Positions 34,807 through 42,902 of a stretch of DNA of 64,000 nucleotides are shown piece after piece. The DNA is from Bradyrhizobium vignae (GTDB taxonomy: Bacteria; Pseudomonadota; Alphaproteobacteria; Rhizobiales; Xanthobacteraceae). Both the position numbers and the translations under genes were made by a program. Every line of letters starts with the position of its first letter. Position 1 is the stretch's first letter. A model generated the notes under the pieces. The model was not told the origin of the DNA. It saw nothing but the letters and a program-made list of their open reading frames with translations, and ran no database searches. The stretch is taken from contig NZ_RDQF01000004.1 in the NCBI RefSeq assembly GCF_004114425.1, positions 186,001 through 250,000 of the forward strand, given 5' to 3'.

Positions 34807-35274
34807 CTACCCGCTCGCCGCGCCCGCCTTGGCAAAGCGCCGCCGGATGCGCATCAGGAGCTGGTCGCAGAGCTCGCGATAGGCCGCGAGCTTCTGGTCG
34901 CGGCTGCCTTCGATGGTGGTGGGATCCTGCGTCGGCCAGTACTCGACCTCGGCCGCGAGTGTCCGCGTCAGATCCAGCGCCTTGTGATGCGCCTCGGGCG
35001 AGAGTGTGATGATGAGGTCGAAATTCAGCCCTTCCCAATCCTCCAGCTCCTCGAAGGTCTGCGGCTTGTGAGCCGAAATGTCCTGGCCAAGCTCGGCCAT
35101 CACGGCCACTGCGAATGGATCGAGCTCGCCCTTCCTGGCGCCAGCCGACTTCACGTAGAGGCCTTGCGGAAACATGTGCTGCAGCAGGCTCTCGGCCATC
35201 GGCGAGCGCACGCTGTTCATCGCACAGGCGAACAGCACCGATTGCGGATCGCGTGCGCGTGGCGGACCCGCCAT
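34807..35274 (-). CDS. Low-molecular-weight phosphatase (ArsC/LMW-PTP family)
   Basis: 155 residues. The P-loop CX5R reads CAMNSVRSP near residue 17, followed by the helix MAESLLQHMF and the acid-loop region WPTQDPTT. The family contains low-molecular-weight tyrosine phosphatases and thioredoxin-type arsenate reductases; with this syntenic position (hisD, UPF0262, this, maf) a protein phosphatase is more likely than arsenate detoxification. Full length. Confidence 0.85.
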   Translation of the reverse strand: MAGPPRARDPQSVLFACAMNSVRSPMAESLLQHMFPQGLYVKSAGARKGELDPFAVAVMAELGQDISAHKPQTFEELEDWEGLNFDLIITLSPEAHHKALDLTRTLAAEVEYWPTQDPTTIEGSRDQKLAAYRELCDQLLMRIRRRFAKAGAASG

Positions 35275-35295
35275 CGCTTACGCTCTTTCGTTTTG

Positions 35296-35344
35296 GCGCA
35301 TGATCCGATCCGAAAACCGGTTCCCACTTTTCGGGATCATGCGC
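35296..35344. repeat. Palindromic repeat (gcgcatgatcc family)
   Basis: GCGCATGATCC at 35296-35306 is the exact inverse of GGATCATGCGC at 35334-35344, enclosing GAAAACCGGTTCCCACTTTT, a motif found dispersed in Bradyrhizobium genomes. It lies between the UPF0262 and phosphatase genes and may form a hairpin in their transcript. Confidence 0.8.
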
Positions 35345-35346
35345 GC

Positions 35347-35844
35347 TCACCCCTTCCAATGCAGGACGGTGATGAGCGTGAATAGCCGGCGCGAAGTCTC
35401 GAAATCGACCCGCACCTTGCCCTTCAGCCGCTCCTGCAGCGTGCGCGATCCCTCGTCATGGATGCCGCGGCGGCCCATGTCGATGGCCTCGATCTTGTCC
35501 GGGGTCGCGGTGCGGATCGCCTGGTAGTAGCTGTCGCAGATCATGAAATAGTCCTTCACGATCCGCCGGAACGGCGTCAGCGACAGCAGATGCGCGACCA
35601 CGGGCGTGCCGTCCTCGCGGCGGATATCGAACATCAGCCGGTTGCCGGTGATGCCGATATGCAGCGTGAACGGACCCTTCCCTTCGGCGCCATCGGGCGC
35701 GAACAGGTTCTGCTCGATCAGATCATAGATCGCGATCGCCCGCTCATGCTCGATGTCCGGCCCGGAACGGCCGATCGAGTCCTCGTCGAGCGAGACGGCG
35801 ACGATGCGATTGGTCGAGTCGTCCTGTTCGGGCGGCTTTGTCAT
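35347..35844 (-). CDS. UPF0262 family protein
   Basis: 165 residues. [20 protein letters not shown], then [20 protein letters not shown] and [20 protein letters not shown] belong to UPF0262, a conserved alphaproteobacterial family always near hisD. Function unknown. Start ATG 35844 overlaps the hisD stop by four bases (ATGA), implying translational coupling. An acidic N-terminus and several Tyr/Phe residues ([14 protein letters not shown]) are notable but give no mechanism. Confidence 0.9.
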   Translation of the reverse strand: MTKPPEQDDSTNRIVAVSLDEDSIGRSGPDIEHERAIAIYDLIEQNLFAPDGAEGKGPFTLHIGITGNRLMFDIRREDGTPVVAHLLSLTPFRRIVKDYFMICDSYYQAIRTATPDKIEAIDMGRRGIHDEGSRTLQERLKGKVRVDFETSRRLFTLITVLHWKG

Positions 35845-37136
35845 GACAGATTGAGGCGCAATCCAATCGAGCGCGAATGGGCATCCAGCCCCTCCGCCTT
35901 GCCGAGCGTCATCGCGGCTGGACCCAGCGCACGCAATTGATCGGGTCCGCATTTCAGAATCGAGGTGCGCTTCATGAAGTCGTGCACCGAGAGTCCCGAG
36001 GAAAATCGCGCCGATCGCGCCGTCGGCAGCACGTGGTTCGAGCCGCCGACATAGTCGCCGATCGCTTCAGGCGTATGCGGCCCGAGGAACACCGCGCCGG
36101 CGTTGCGGATCTCTGAGGCGAGCGCGTCCGGATCCGCCGTCATGATCTCGAGATGTTCGGCAGCGATGGCATCCGCGAGCGGGATCGCATCCTCGAGGTT
36201 CTTCACCATGATGACGGCGCCGAAATCGGCCCAGGAACTGCTTGCGATCGCGGCGCGCGGCAGCGTCTTCAGCTGCGCCTCGACCGCCTTTTCGACATCG
36301 GCGGCAAGGCGCGCCGAATCCGTGATCAGGATCGATTGCGCGCTCGCGTCGTGCTCGGCCTGCGCCAGCAAGTCGGCGGCGATCCAGTCGGCGTTGCCGG
36401 TGTCATCGGCGATGACGAGCACCTCCGAAGGGCCGGCGATCATGTCGATACCGACTTTGCCGAACACCAGCCGCTTTGCGGCGGCGACATAGGCGTTGCC
36501 GGGCCCGACGATCTTTGCGACCGGTGCGATCGTCGCGGTGCCGTGCGCGAGCGCGGCGACGGCCTGTGCACCGCCGACACGGTAGATCTCGGTGACGCCA
36601 CCGAGATGCGCGGCCGCCAGCACCAGCGGATTGAGCTTGCCGTCCGGCGAGGGCACCACCATCACGAGACGTGCAACGCCGGCGACCTTCGCCGGCACGG
36701 CGTTCATCAGCACCGAGGACGGATAGGCCGCGGTGCCGCCGGGCACGTAGAGGCCGGCCGATTCGATCGCGGTGTAGCGCCAGCCGAGCTCGACGCCGAG
36801 CGGGTCGGTGAAGCGCTCGTCCTTCGGGAGCTGACGGCGGTGATAGGTCTCGATGCGGTCCCGCGCGAGTTTCAGCGCGTCCAGCGTCGCGGCGTCGCAG
36901 GCCTTCACGGCGGCCTCGATCTCAGCGGCGGAGACGCGCAAGGAGGATGCATCGAGCCTCAAGCGGTCGAATTTTGCCGTGGCCTCGAGCAGGGCGGCGT
37001 CGCCGCGCCTGGCCACATCATCGACAATCGCGCGCGCGGTGGCCTCGACGTCGGCCGAAGCCTCGCGCTTGGCGGCGAGGAAGGCGGCGAATCGCTGGTC
37101 AAAATCGGCGCTGCTGCGGTCGAGGCGAACGGGCAT
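35841..37136 (-). CDS. hisD: Histidinol dehydrogenase
   Basis: 431 residues, full length. Oxidises L-histidinol to histidine in two NAD-dependent steps with a bound zinc. Conserved parts visible: [35 protein letters not shown], the catalytic Glu-His in [10 protein letters not shown], and [18 protein letters not shown] with the zinc histidine. First gene of the minus-strand unit hisD-UPF0262-phosphatase-maf-yacG-tRNA-Phe; the hisD/UPF0262 stop and start overlap. Confidence 0.97.
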   Translation of the reverse strand: MPVRLDRSSADFDQRFAAFLAAKREASADVEATARAIVDDVARRGDAALLEATAKFDRLRLDASSLRVSAAEIEAAVKACDAATLDALKLARDRIETYHRRQLPKDERFTDPLGVELGWRYTAIESAGLYVPGGTAAYPSSVLMNAVPAKVAGVARLVMVVPSPDGKLNPLVLAAAHLGGVTEIYRVGGAQAVAALAHGTATIAPVAKIVGPGNAYVAAAKRLVFGKVGIDMIAGPSEVLVIADDTGNADWIAADLLAQAEHDASAQSILITDSARLAADVEKAVEAQLKTLPRAAIASSSWADFGAVIMVKNLEDAIPLADAIAAEHLEIMTADPDALASEIRNAGAVFLGPHTPEAIGDYVGGSNHVLPTARSARFSSGLSVHDFMKRTSILKCGPDQLRALGPAAMTLGKAEGLDAHSRSIGLRLNLS

Positions 37137-37278
37137 GTTTCGCTTGGCTTCTGGCTGGTCTTGAGGGGCGGATCGGCGCAGGTCCCCTGCTCAATGGCGC
37201 GGCGGGGAAGCTGCGTCAACCCTCGGGAGATGCCGTTCCGGCGAGGACTGAGCCCGTTTGGCTGGTATACCGGCCACG

Positions 37279-37722
37279 TCACCCCTCCCCCTCAATTCCC
37301 ACTCCCAACTCGTCCGCCCCGAGGTCGGTCAGCTCGCATTCCAGGCACTCGACGTCCAGGCGGATGGCGCCGCCCTGGGCGAACAAAAGCAGGGCACTGC
37401 CGCCAGGCTCCTCGTGCCGCCCATCCTGGGGATGAAATTCAATGCCGATCAGGTCCAGCACCTTTTCCGGCACAGCGAGGTCGATGTTGCGCGACTTGCA
37501 GGCGAGCACACGGTCGAAACGGAGCGCGGCGACCAGCCGGCGCGGCTCGGCCTCGCCCTCCAATGTCTGCTCCCAGTCCAGCCGGCTCATGCCGACCACA
37601 AGCCGCTTCTCGCTCTGCCGCCAGATGATGTCGGACGTCTGGACTCGGGCGTCCTGGACATGGGTGGAGATCACCGCGAGATCGTCGGCGTCGAGCGCGA
37701 TCAGTTTCAGCTGGGGCGACAT
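37279..37722 (-). CDS. DUF2948 family protein
   Basis: 147 residues. MSPQLKLIALDADDLAVIST, then HVQDARVQTSDIIW, ALRFDRVLACKSRNID and a C-terminal AIRLDVECLECELTDLG match DUF2948, a short alphaproteobacterial family of unknown function located upstream of hisD. AAGGAG sits nine bases before ATG 37722. In many relatives the gene before it is murA; here the upstream stretch (37723-38246) has no such gene. Confidence 0.9.
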   Translation of the reverse strand: MSPQLKLIALDADDLAVISTHVQDARVQTSDIIWRQSEKRLVVGMSRLDWEQTLEGEAEPRRLVAALRFDRVLACKSRNIDLAVPEKVLDLIGIEFHPQDGRHEEPGGSALLLFAQGGAIRLDVECLECELTDLGADELGVGIEGEG

Positions 37723-38246
37723 CGCCGACACTTCTCCTTTGGAGCGGACGGGACTCAACGCGCGCGGGCCGCGAAATTTCCGTACAAACTAGCAGGTCAG
37801 AGGCTATTGATATCCGTCATCTCCAGCATCCTGCGCGGATATCCTCCGGGCAACGCGGATCATGGCGCGGCCGAATCTGCTCGGTCGAGGTCACGAGCCG
37901 CGGGGAAATCCGGCGTAGCACCGACCTTTCGCCGTCGGCTGTCAACGGCTGCGACAATCGGCCGACCCAATGGATTTATTGACGCCAGGGCCGTTCGCAA
38001 TGAGGTCGGTCCGCCGGGATAGCCGGCAAGGTTCACCGGGCCCAGCCGGCGGCGAGGCTGCGGCAACAGCCGCACCACCAAGCCTTCATGGTTGACGAAG
38101 GGATCTTGTCGTCTCACCTGGAGCGCTGCGGAATATGAGACGGGGTGGGGTGACGGTCTCTCCGCATTGAGCAGTGCCCGATTGGAGAGATCGCTTCACC
38201 CCGCTCGCGCTTCGCGCGATCGACCCTGCCCTCCAGGGCAAGAGCC
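37723..38246 (-). other. Gene-poor stretch upstream of the DUF2948 gene
   Basis: 524 bases with no convincing gene. A minus-strand frame at 37860-38117 (85 codons, Arg/Pro-rich, starting MRRQDPFVNHEGLVVRLLPQ) lacks an RBS and a recognisable family and may be the decayed end of something else. Since synteny here normally continues to murA, this may be a rearrangement junction. Confidence 0.4.
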
Positions 38247-39071
38247 TCAGTCCTTGAAAAACGCAAGGAGATCCGCGTTGATCGTTTCGGCGTGCGTTGT
38301 CGGCATGCCGTGAGGGAATCCCTTGTACGTTTTCAGAATGCCCTTCTTGAGCAGCTTGGCCGAGAGCGGCGCCGAGTCGGCATAGGGCACGATCTGATCG
38401 TCGTCGCCGTGCATCACCAGCACAGGCACGTTGATCTTCTTCAGGTCCTCGGTGAAATCGGTTTGCGAGAACGCAACGATGCCGTCGTAGTGCGCTTTCG
38501 CACCGCCCATCATGCCCTGGCGCCACCAGTTCTGGATCACCGCTTCCGACGGTTTTGCGCCGGGGCGGTTGTAGCCGTAGAACGGGCCGGCGGGGAGGTC
38601 GCGATAGAATTGCGTGCGACTGGCGGCGAGCTGCTTCTGGAGATCGTCGAACATGCTCTTCGGGAGCCCGCCGGGATTGGCCGCCGTCTGCACCATCAGC
38701 GGCGGTACCGCCGAGAGGATCGCCGCTTTCGCCACCCGGCTTTCCCCATGACGCGCGATGTAGTGCACGACTTCGCCGCCGCCGGTGGAATGCCCGACAT
38801 GAATGGCATTCTTGAGGTCGAGATGCGCGGTCAGCGCGGCGAGATCGTCGGCATAATGATCCATGTCGTGGCCGTCGGCGACCTGCGCCGAGCGGCCGTG
38901 GCCGCGGCGATCATGGGCGATGACGCGATAGCCGCGCGTGACGAAGTACAGCATCTGCGCGTCCCAGTCGTCCGAAGAGAGCGGCCAGCCATGGCTGAAC
39001 ACGATCGGCTGGCCCGCGCCCCAGTCCTTGTAGAAGATCTCGACGCCGTCTTTGGTGGTGATGGTGGGCAT
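38247..39071 (-). CDS. Alpha/beta hydrolase, non-heme chloroperoxidase/arylesterase type
   Basis: 274 residues. [20 protein letters not shown], the oxyanion [13 protein letters not shown], the nucleophile elbow [12 protein letters not shown] (catalytic Ser), the acid in [14 protein letters not shown] and the His in [14 protein letters not shown] form the complete triad of cofactor-free haloperoxidases/esterases. These hydrolyse esters and generate peracids. No signal peptide, so cytoplasmic. The 123 bases to the next gene upstream carry GAGAGAG near the start. Confidence 0.9.
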   Translation of the reverse strand: MPTITTKDGVEIFYKDWGAGQPIVFSHGWPLSSDDWDAQMLYFVTRGYRVIAHDRRGHGRSAQVADGHDMDHYADDLAALTAHLDLKNAIHVGHSTGGGEVVHYIARHGESRVAKAAILSAVPPLMVQTAANPGGLPKSMFDDLQKQLAASRTQFYRDLPAGPFYGYNRPGAKPSEAVIQNWWRQGMMGGAKAHYDGIVAFSQTDFTEDLKKINVPVLVMHGDDDQIVPYADSAPLSAKLLKKGILKTYKGFPHGMPTTHAETINADLLAFFKD

Positions 39072-39194
39072 GGATTACTCTCTTTCGGTGAAATTGGTGC
39101 GCGCGAACAGGCACGCGCCGACGATCTGCAGATGGTTATGCGACGTTCCGAATGCGATGCGCCGCATCAACTGGGAACGTTGAGAATCGTGTGA

Positions 39195-39704
39195 TCAGGC
39201 AAACGCCATCGGCCTGAAGCGGCGCCAGGCGCCGATCGTCAGCACCACGAAAAACACCAGCACGATACCCTGCACGACGGCGAATACCGGCCCCGATGGC
39301 GGCGCCGGCGGTACGGCGGGCGCGAGCGCGGCAAGCGCCGGCACCTTCAGGAACGACTGGATCACCAGCACGAAGACGTTGAAATACAGCGAGATCATCG
39401 CGGTCACGATGTAGACCGGACGCCAGACGCCGGCGAGCCTCATGCCGTAGAGCGCGACGCAGGCGATCGCGAGCAGCACCAGCGAGATGATGCCGATGAT
39501 GTGCGAGGGCAGCAGTTCCCTGGACGGGAATAGGAATCCGGTGGCGCTGGTGAGGATGGTGAACAGCAGGAAGATCGCGGTGAGGCCTCGCATCGGCTTC
39601 GAGCCGAGCAGACCGAACATCACGACCAGGCCGGCGGCGATCGCGATCAGGCTGATGATGACATGGACCAGCGTGACGGCAGGCAGGCTCAACCCAAGGA
39701 CCAT
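39195..39704 (-). CDS. Four-helix membrane protein, unknown
   Basis: 169 residues with four or five hydrophobic helices (LVHVIISLIAIAAGLVVMFG, LTAIFLLFTILTSATGFLF, IIGIISLVLLAIACVAL, AVVQGIVLVFFVVLTIGAW). The pattern FLFPSRELLPSHIIGI and YFNVFVLVIQSFLKVPALAA recurs in small membrane proteins of rhizobia. No family name; no clear active site. Same strand as the hydrolase downstream. Confidence 0.72.
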   Translation of the reverse strand: MVLGLSLPAVTLVHVIISLIAIAAGLVVMFGLLGSKPMRGLTAIFLLFTILTSATGFLFPSRELLPSHIIGIISLVLLAIACVALYGMRLAGVWRPVYIVTAMISLYFNVFVLVIQSFLKVPALAALAPAVPPAPPSGPVFAVVQGIVLVFFVVLTIGAWRRFRPMAFA

Positions 39705-39881
39705 GACATCTCTCCTACTCTCCGCATTGAGATGATGAGAGTAGTATTACGGCCCTCATGGAATTGCCACCTGCGTTGTCGCCACATACAGAGGTGCAGC
39801 CACGCGTCATCGTGCGAATCGACAAACGCATGGCTGAATTTCTTGCAGCGCCGTCGCGCATGACGGCAGTTGTTAGTTTGT

Positions 39882-39966
39882 AGCCCGATGGAGCGAAGCG
39901 AAATCCGGGAAACGTGCCACATGCAATAGCTGCCCCGGATTACGCTGCGCTCCATCCGGGATCTAC
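39882..39966. repeat. Palindromic repeat (tagcccg...ggagcgaagcg family)
   Basis: GTAGCCCGATGGAGCGAAGC at the left mirrors ACGCTGCGCTCCATCCGGGAT at the right across AATCCGGGA / CCCCGGATT arms. A short relative occurs at 11619-11655. It sits between the EthD gene and the membrane-protein gene. Confidence 0.75.
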
Positions 39967-40003
39967 GGGCATTCAGGCTTTCGACGAAGGTTGAATCGAT
40001 CCC

Positions 40004-40312
40004 TCACACGTCCTTGGTGTCGAAGATCAGCATGTCGGCACCGCCGCTGGCGAATTTCGGCACGTCGGCGCCGGTCGCCTTGCCTTCCGGACTGGCGAAT
40101 GCCGCCTGGATGTCGGCCACGCTGTCGAAGGTGAGGATGGCGACGAGATGGATTCCGGAAGGACCTGCGGGAGATGCAACCGGCCCCTTGCTGACGGCGT
40201 ATTTCTTCAGGCCGGGAAGTTTCTTCGCGAGCGGGATGTGCGTTTCGGCATAATACTTGTCGAAGGCGTCAGTATCCTTTGGTGTTTTGTACAGCACGAC
40301 GATTTCAGCCAT
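40004..40312 (-). CDS. EthD-family protein
   Basis: 102 residues, ferredoxin-like alpha+beta barrel. MAEIVVLYKTPKDTDAFDKY, then YAETHIPLAKKLPGLKKYAV is the typical EthD start with the conserved H (THIPLAKKLPGL). EthD was first seen with the ether-degrading P450 system, but lone members are common and functionally unknown; they may bind small aromatic ligands. Full length. Confidence 0.85.
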   Translation of the reverse strand: MAEIVVLYKTPKDTDAFDKYYAETHIPLAKKLPGLKKYAVSKGPVASPAGPSGIHLVAILTFDSVADIQAAFASPEGKATGADVPKFASGGADMLIFDTKDV

Positions 40313-40347
40313 TTAGTTCTCCCGTTGAAACTTGTTATCGTAATTCC

Positions 40348-40452
40348 TCATGGTGACGAGCGTGCGAAGCAGGCGTCTCGAACCATGCAGGCCCAGATGC
40401 ATCCGGGCCTTCCCTCGAGACGCGCGCAAGCGCGCTCCTCAGGACGAGGGAT
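40348..40452. repeat. REP-like palindromic pair
   Basis: CCTCATGGTGACGAGCGTGC ... GTCTCGAACCATGCAGG, then CCTTCCCTCGAGACGCGCGC ... TCCTCAGGACGAGGG: two inverted copies facing each other around the core GGCCCAGATGCATCCGGGCC. Same superfamily as 5511-5645 and 10719-10780. Confidence 0.78.
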
Positions 40453-40517
40453 AGTCACGCATCGCGCGGCTCGATGGCAAGCCGGATTCGCTTGCCATGC
40501 GCTTGCCTTCTGCTTGA

Positions 40518-42224
40518 CTAAAGCGCCGGTTTTGCGGCGTCGCCGAGATAGCCGTGCAGGGAGGCTACGACCTGCGCCCCTTCGCCGATGGCGCCGCCGA
40601 CGCGCTTGACCGAGCCGGAGCGGACGTCGCCGACAGCGTAGACGCCGGGCACGGAGGTTTCCAGCGGCGCCACCAGCTTGCCTTGGTTCTGCTCGGACTG
40701 CGCGCCTGTCACGACGAAGCCGCCGCGATCGAGCGTGACGCCGCAGCCGTCAAGCCACGAGGTGGCCGGATCAGCGCCGACGAACAGGAAGAGATTGCGG
40801 ATGTCGGCGGAATCCTCGTCGTCGGACAGCCGGCTCTTCCAGCGGATGCGCCGCAGCAGCGAGGCCTCGTCGCCTTCGAGCGCCGTGATCTCGGTGTTGA
40901 ACATCAATTCGATGTTAGGCGTCGCTTCGATGCGCTCGATGAGATAGCGCGACATGCTGGCCCCGAGGCCTCCGCCGCGGATGATCATCAGCACTTTTTT
41001 CGCGTGGCCCGACAGGAACACCGCGGCCTGTCCGGCCGAATTGCCGGCACCGACGAGCGCCACCTCCTCGCCGGCGCAGAGCCGCGCCTCGACCGGCGAG
41101 GCCCAGTACCAGACGCCGCGCCCTTCGAACTTATCGAGATTCGCGATGTCGGGCCGGCGATAGCGCGCGCCGCTCGCGACCACCACCGCGCGCGAACGCA
41201 AGGGATCGGCGCCCTCGAGCGCCACCGAAAATACGCCATCCTTGCGCGTGCAGTCGAGCGACTTCACCGTGACCGGAATCATGATGTCGGCGCCGAACTT
41301 TTGCGCCTGGGTGAAGGCGCGCGCGGTCAGCGCCTGGCCGGAAATGCCGGTCGGAAAGCCCAGGTAGTTCTCGATGCGCGCGCTGGCACCGGCCTGGCCG
41401 CCGAAGGCGCGGGTGTCGAGCACGGCGACGGACAGTCCTTCGGACGCCGCGTACACGGCGGTGGCGAGCCCGGCGGGTCCGCAGCCCACGACCGCAACGT
41501 CGTAGATGCGGTCGCCTTTCGCGCCGCCGATCATGCCGATGGCACGTGCAAGCTCGGTCTCATTGGGATTGCGCAGCACCGCACCGTCAACGGTGACGAC
41601 CAGCGGCCAGTCTTCGGCCTTGGGCGAATAGCGCGCGATCAATTCGGCGGCGTCGCGATCGCGATCGGGATCGAGCAGATGATGCGGCTGGCCGTTGCGG
41701 GTGAGAAAGCCCTGCAGGCGCACCACGCCGGCGGAGTTCGACGGTCCGATCAGCACCGGGCCGCCGACGCCGCCCTGGATCAGATTGACCCGGCGCAGGA
41801 TCAGCGCCCGCATGATACGCTCGCCGAGCTCGGCCTCGGCGACCAGCAGCGCGCGCAGCCGGTCCGGCGGCAGCAGCAACGTCTCGACGTCGCCCTCGGC
41901 CCGGCCGTCGACCAGCGCCGGCCGGCCGGAGAGCTGGCTGAGCTCGGCCAGGAATTGCCCCGGCCCCTGGTCGATCACCGGGGTGACGTGACCGAGCCCG
42001 TCGCGCTGGGTGATGGCGACATGGCCCTTCAGGACGACGAACATGCCGCGCCCGGGCTTGCCGGTCTCGAACAGCAACTCGCCATCCGCGTAGGTGCGGA
42101 TTTCGCCGAAGTGCCTGATCCGCGCGATCTCGGCGGGTGTCAGCGCCGGAAAGGTCTGCTCGGGGCGCGTGAACCGCAACATCTGCGCGTCACGGTCGGT
42201 TCGTTGCGGTTGGTCGTGCCCCAT
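40518..42224 (-). CDS. Thioredoxin-reductase-like flavoprotein with N-terminal cyclic-nucleotide-binding domain
   Basis: 568 residues. An N-terminal CRP/cNMP-binding domain (IRHFGEIRTYADGELLFETG, then GQFLAELSQLSGRPALVDGR, residues ~25-140) is joined to a thioredoxin-reductase-like oxidoreductase: FAD GVGGxxG-like VAVVGCGPAGLATAVYAAS, NADPH motif VALVGAGNSAGQAAVFL and the C-terminal GVYAVGDVRSGSVKRVGGAI. The usual redox CxxC is absent; the region reads GVWYWASPVEARLC with a single Cys. Ligand-gated redox control is inference. GTG 42239 is an alternative start. Confidence 0.9.
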   Translation of the reverse strand: MGHDQPQRTDRDAQMLRFTRPEQTFPALTPAEIARIRHFGEIRTYADGELLFETGKPGRGMFVVLKGHVAITQRDGLGHVTPVIDQGPGQFLAELSQLSGRPALVDGRAEGDVETLLLPPDRLRALLVAEAELGERIMRALILRRVNLIQGGVGGPVLIGPSNSAGVVRLQGFLTRNGQPHHLLDPDRDRDAAELIARYSPKAEDWPLVVTVDGAVLRNPNETELARAIGMIGGAKGDRIYDVAVVGCGPAGLATAVYAASEGLSVAVLDTRAFGGQAGASARIENYLGFPTGISGQALTARAFTQAQKFGADIMIPVTVKSLDCTRKDGVFSVALEGADPLRSRAVVVASGARYRRPDIANLDKFEGRGVWYWASPVEARLCAGEEVALVGAGNSAGQAAVFLSGHAKKVLMIIRGGGLGASMSRYLIERIEATPNIELMFNTEITALEGDEASLLRRIRWKSRLSDDEDSADIRNLFLFVGADPATSWLDGCGVTLDRGGFVVTGAQSEQNQGKLVAPLETSVPGVYAVGDVRSGSVKRVGGAIGEGAQVVASLHGYLGDAAKPAL

Positions 42225-42248
42225 CGCCACTGCATGCACTCCAAAATT

Positions 42249-42440
42249 CTAGCGGCCGGCCTTGTTGCCGGCGGCCCCCTCATTTAGGGAACGATCGTCG
42301 TTCTGCGAGGGGTCGGTGATTGCGGCGCGCTCGCGCGCCTGCGCCTTCCGCCGCTTCAGGTTCTCGCGCAGCGCGGATTTCAGGCGGTCGTCGCGGGACG
42401 CTCTCGCCTGGCTCGCGCTCTTGTCGTTCTGGTCGGTCAT
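42249..42440 (-). CDS. Small basic protein, unknown
   Basis: 63 residues, MTDQNDKSASQARASRDDRL onward, with a strongly basic helix LKSALRENLKRRKAQARERA and a polar tail. Short conserved basic proteins of this kind are common in Bradyrhizobium. No fold or function known. It precedes the flavoprotein on the same strand by 24 bases, so they may be co-transcribed. Last core-type gene before the tRNA-Thr insertion point. Confidence 0.65.
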   Translation of the reverse strand: MTDQNDKSASQARASRDDRLKSALRENLKRRKAQARERAAITDPSQNDDRSLNEGAAGNKAGR

Positions 42441-42754
42441 CAAAGGTCCATTCACGGGATCAGCGGCAGGATGCCACCGAAGTATGGCAGCTCAAGAGGC
42501 CGACGCGATCCGATCGTGCGAAACGCGAAATGGATCAAATCCGGGCCTTGCGCCAACTGGCCAGTTGGCGGGGGCATTGTCCCCGAATTGGCGGAAAGTC
42601 GCGCGTTTCGAGCGAAAACGGGCATTTTGACCCCGATATCGACCCGATTTTCTCGTTTTGACGGGGCTTGCAAGCTTGCACAGGAGGGGGGCTTGTGGCA
42701 GATATCGGCCCGCTTGGTAGGCCCCCGTGGCGGCCGATTCTGATCCCAGCACAT

Positions 42755-42829
42755 GCTGCCGTAGCTCAGTGGTAGAGCACTCCATTGGTAATGGAGAGGT
42801 CGACAGTTCAATCCTGTCTGGCAGCACCA
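42755..42829 (+). tRNA. tRNA-Thr (GGT), insertion target
   Basis: 75 bases with encoded CCA. Acceptor GCTGCCG pairs with TGGCAGC (one G:U); D-arm TAGCTCAGTGGTAGAGCA; anticodon stem CTCCA/TGGAG with loop TTGGTAA gives anticodon GGT; T-arm CGACAGTTCAATCCTGTC-like. The integrase gene begins 74 bases downstream in the same direction, so this tRNA's 3' end is the likely attB. Confidence 0.97.
42816..42827 (+). repeat. Left copy of 12-base tRNA-Thr 3'-end repeat (att-like)
   Basis: GTCTGGCAGCAC within the acceptor 3' strand of tRNA-Thr is repeated exactly in direct orientation at 45186-45197. Copies of a tRNA 3' end flanking an integrase are the usual sign of attL/attR. Confidence 0.45.
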
Positions 42830-42902
42830 CCCATCTTCTTGGGAACATTGATTTTATTGAAATTTCGGTCCTGAGTGCCACACAAAAGTGCCACACAGAC
42901 CA

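Noticed and set aside
37860..38117. 85-codon minus-strand frame before the DUF2948 gene
   Set aside because: No RBS, low-complexity Arg/Pro composition and no recognised family. Recorded only as part of a gene-poor stretch.
40554..42287. 577-codon plus-strand frame opposite the cNMP-binding flavoprotein
   Set aside because: Antisense shadow of a gene with clear FAD and NADPH motifs.
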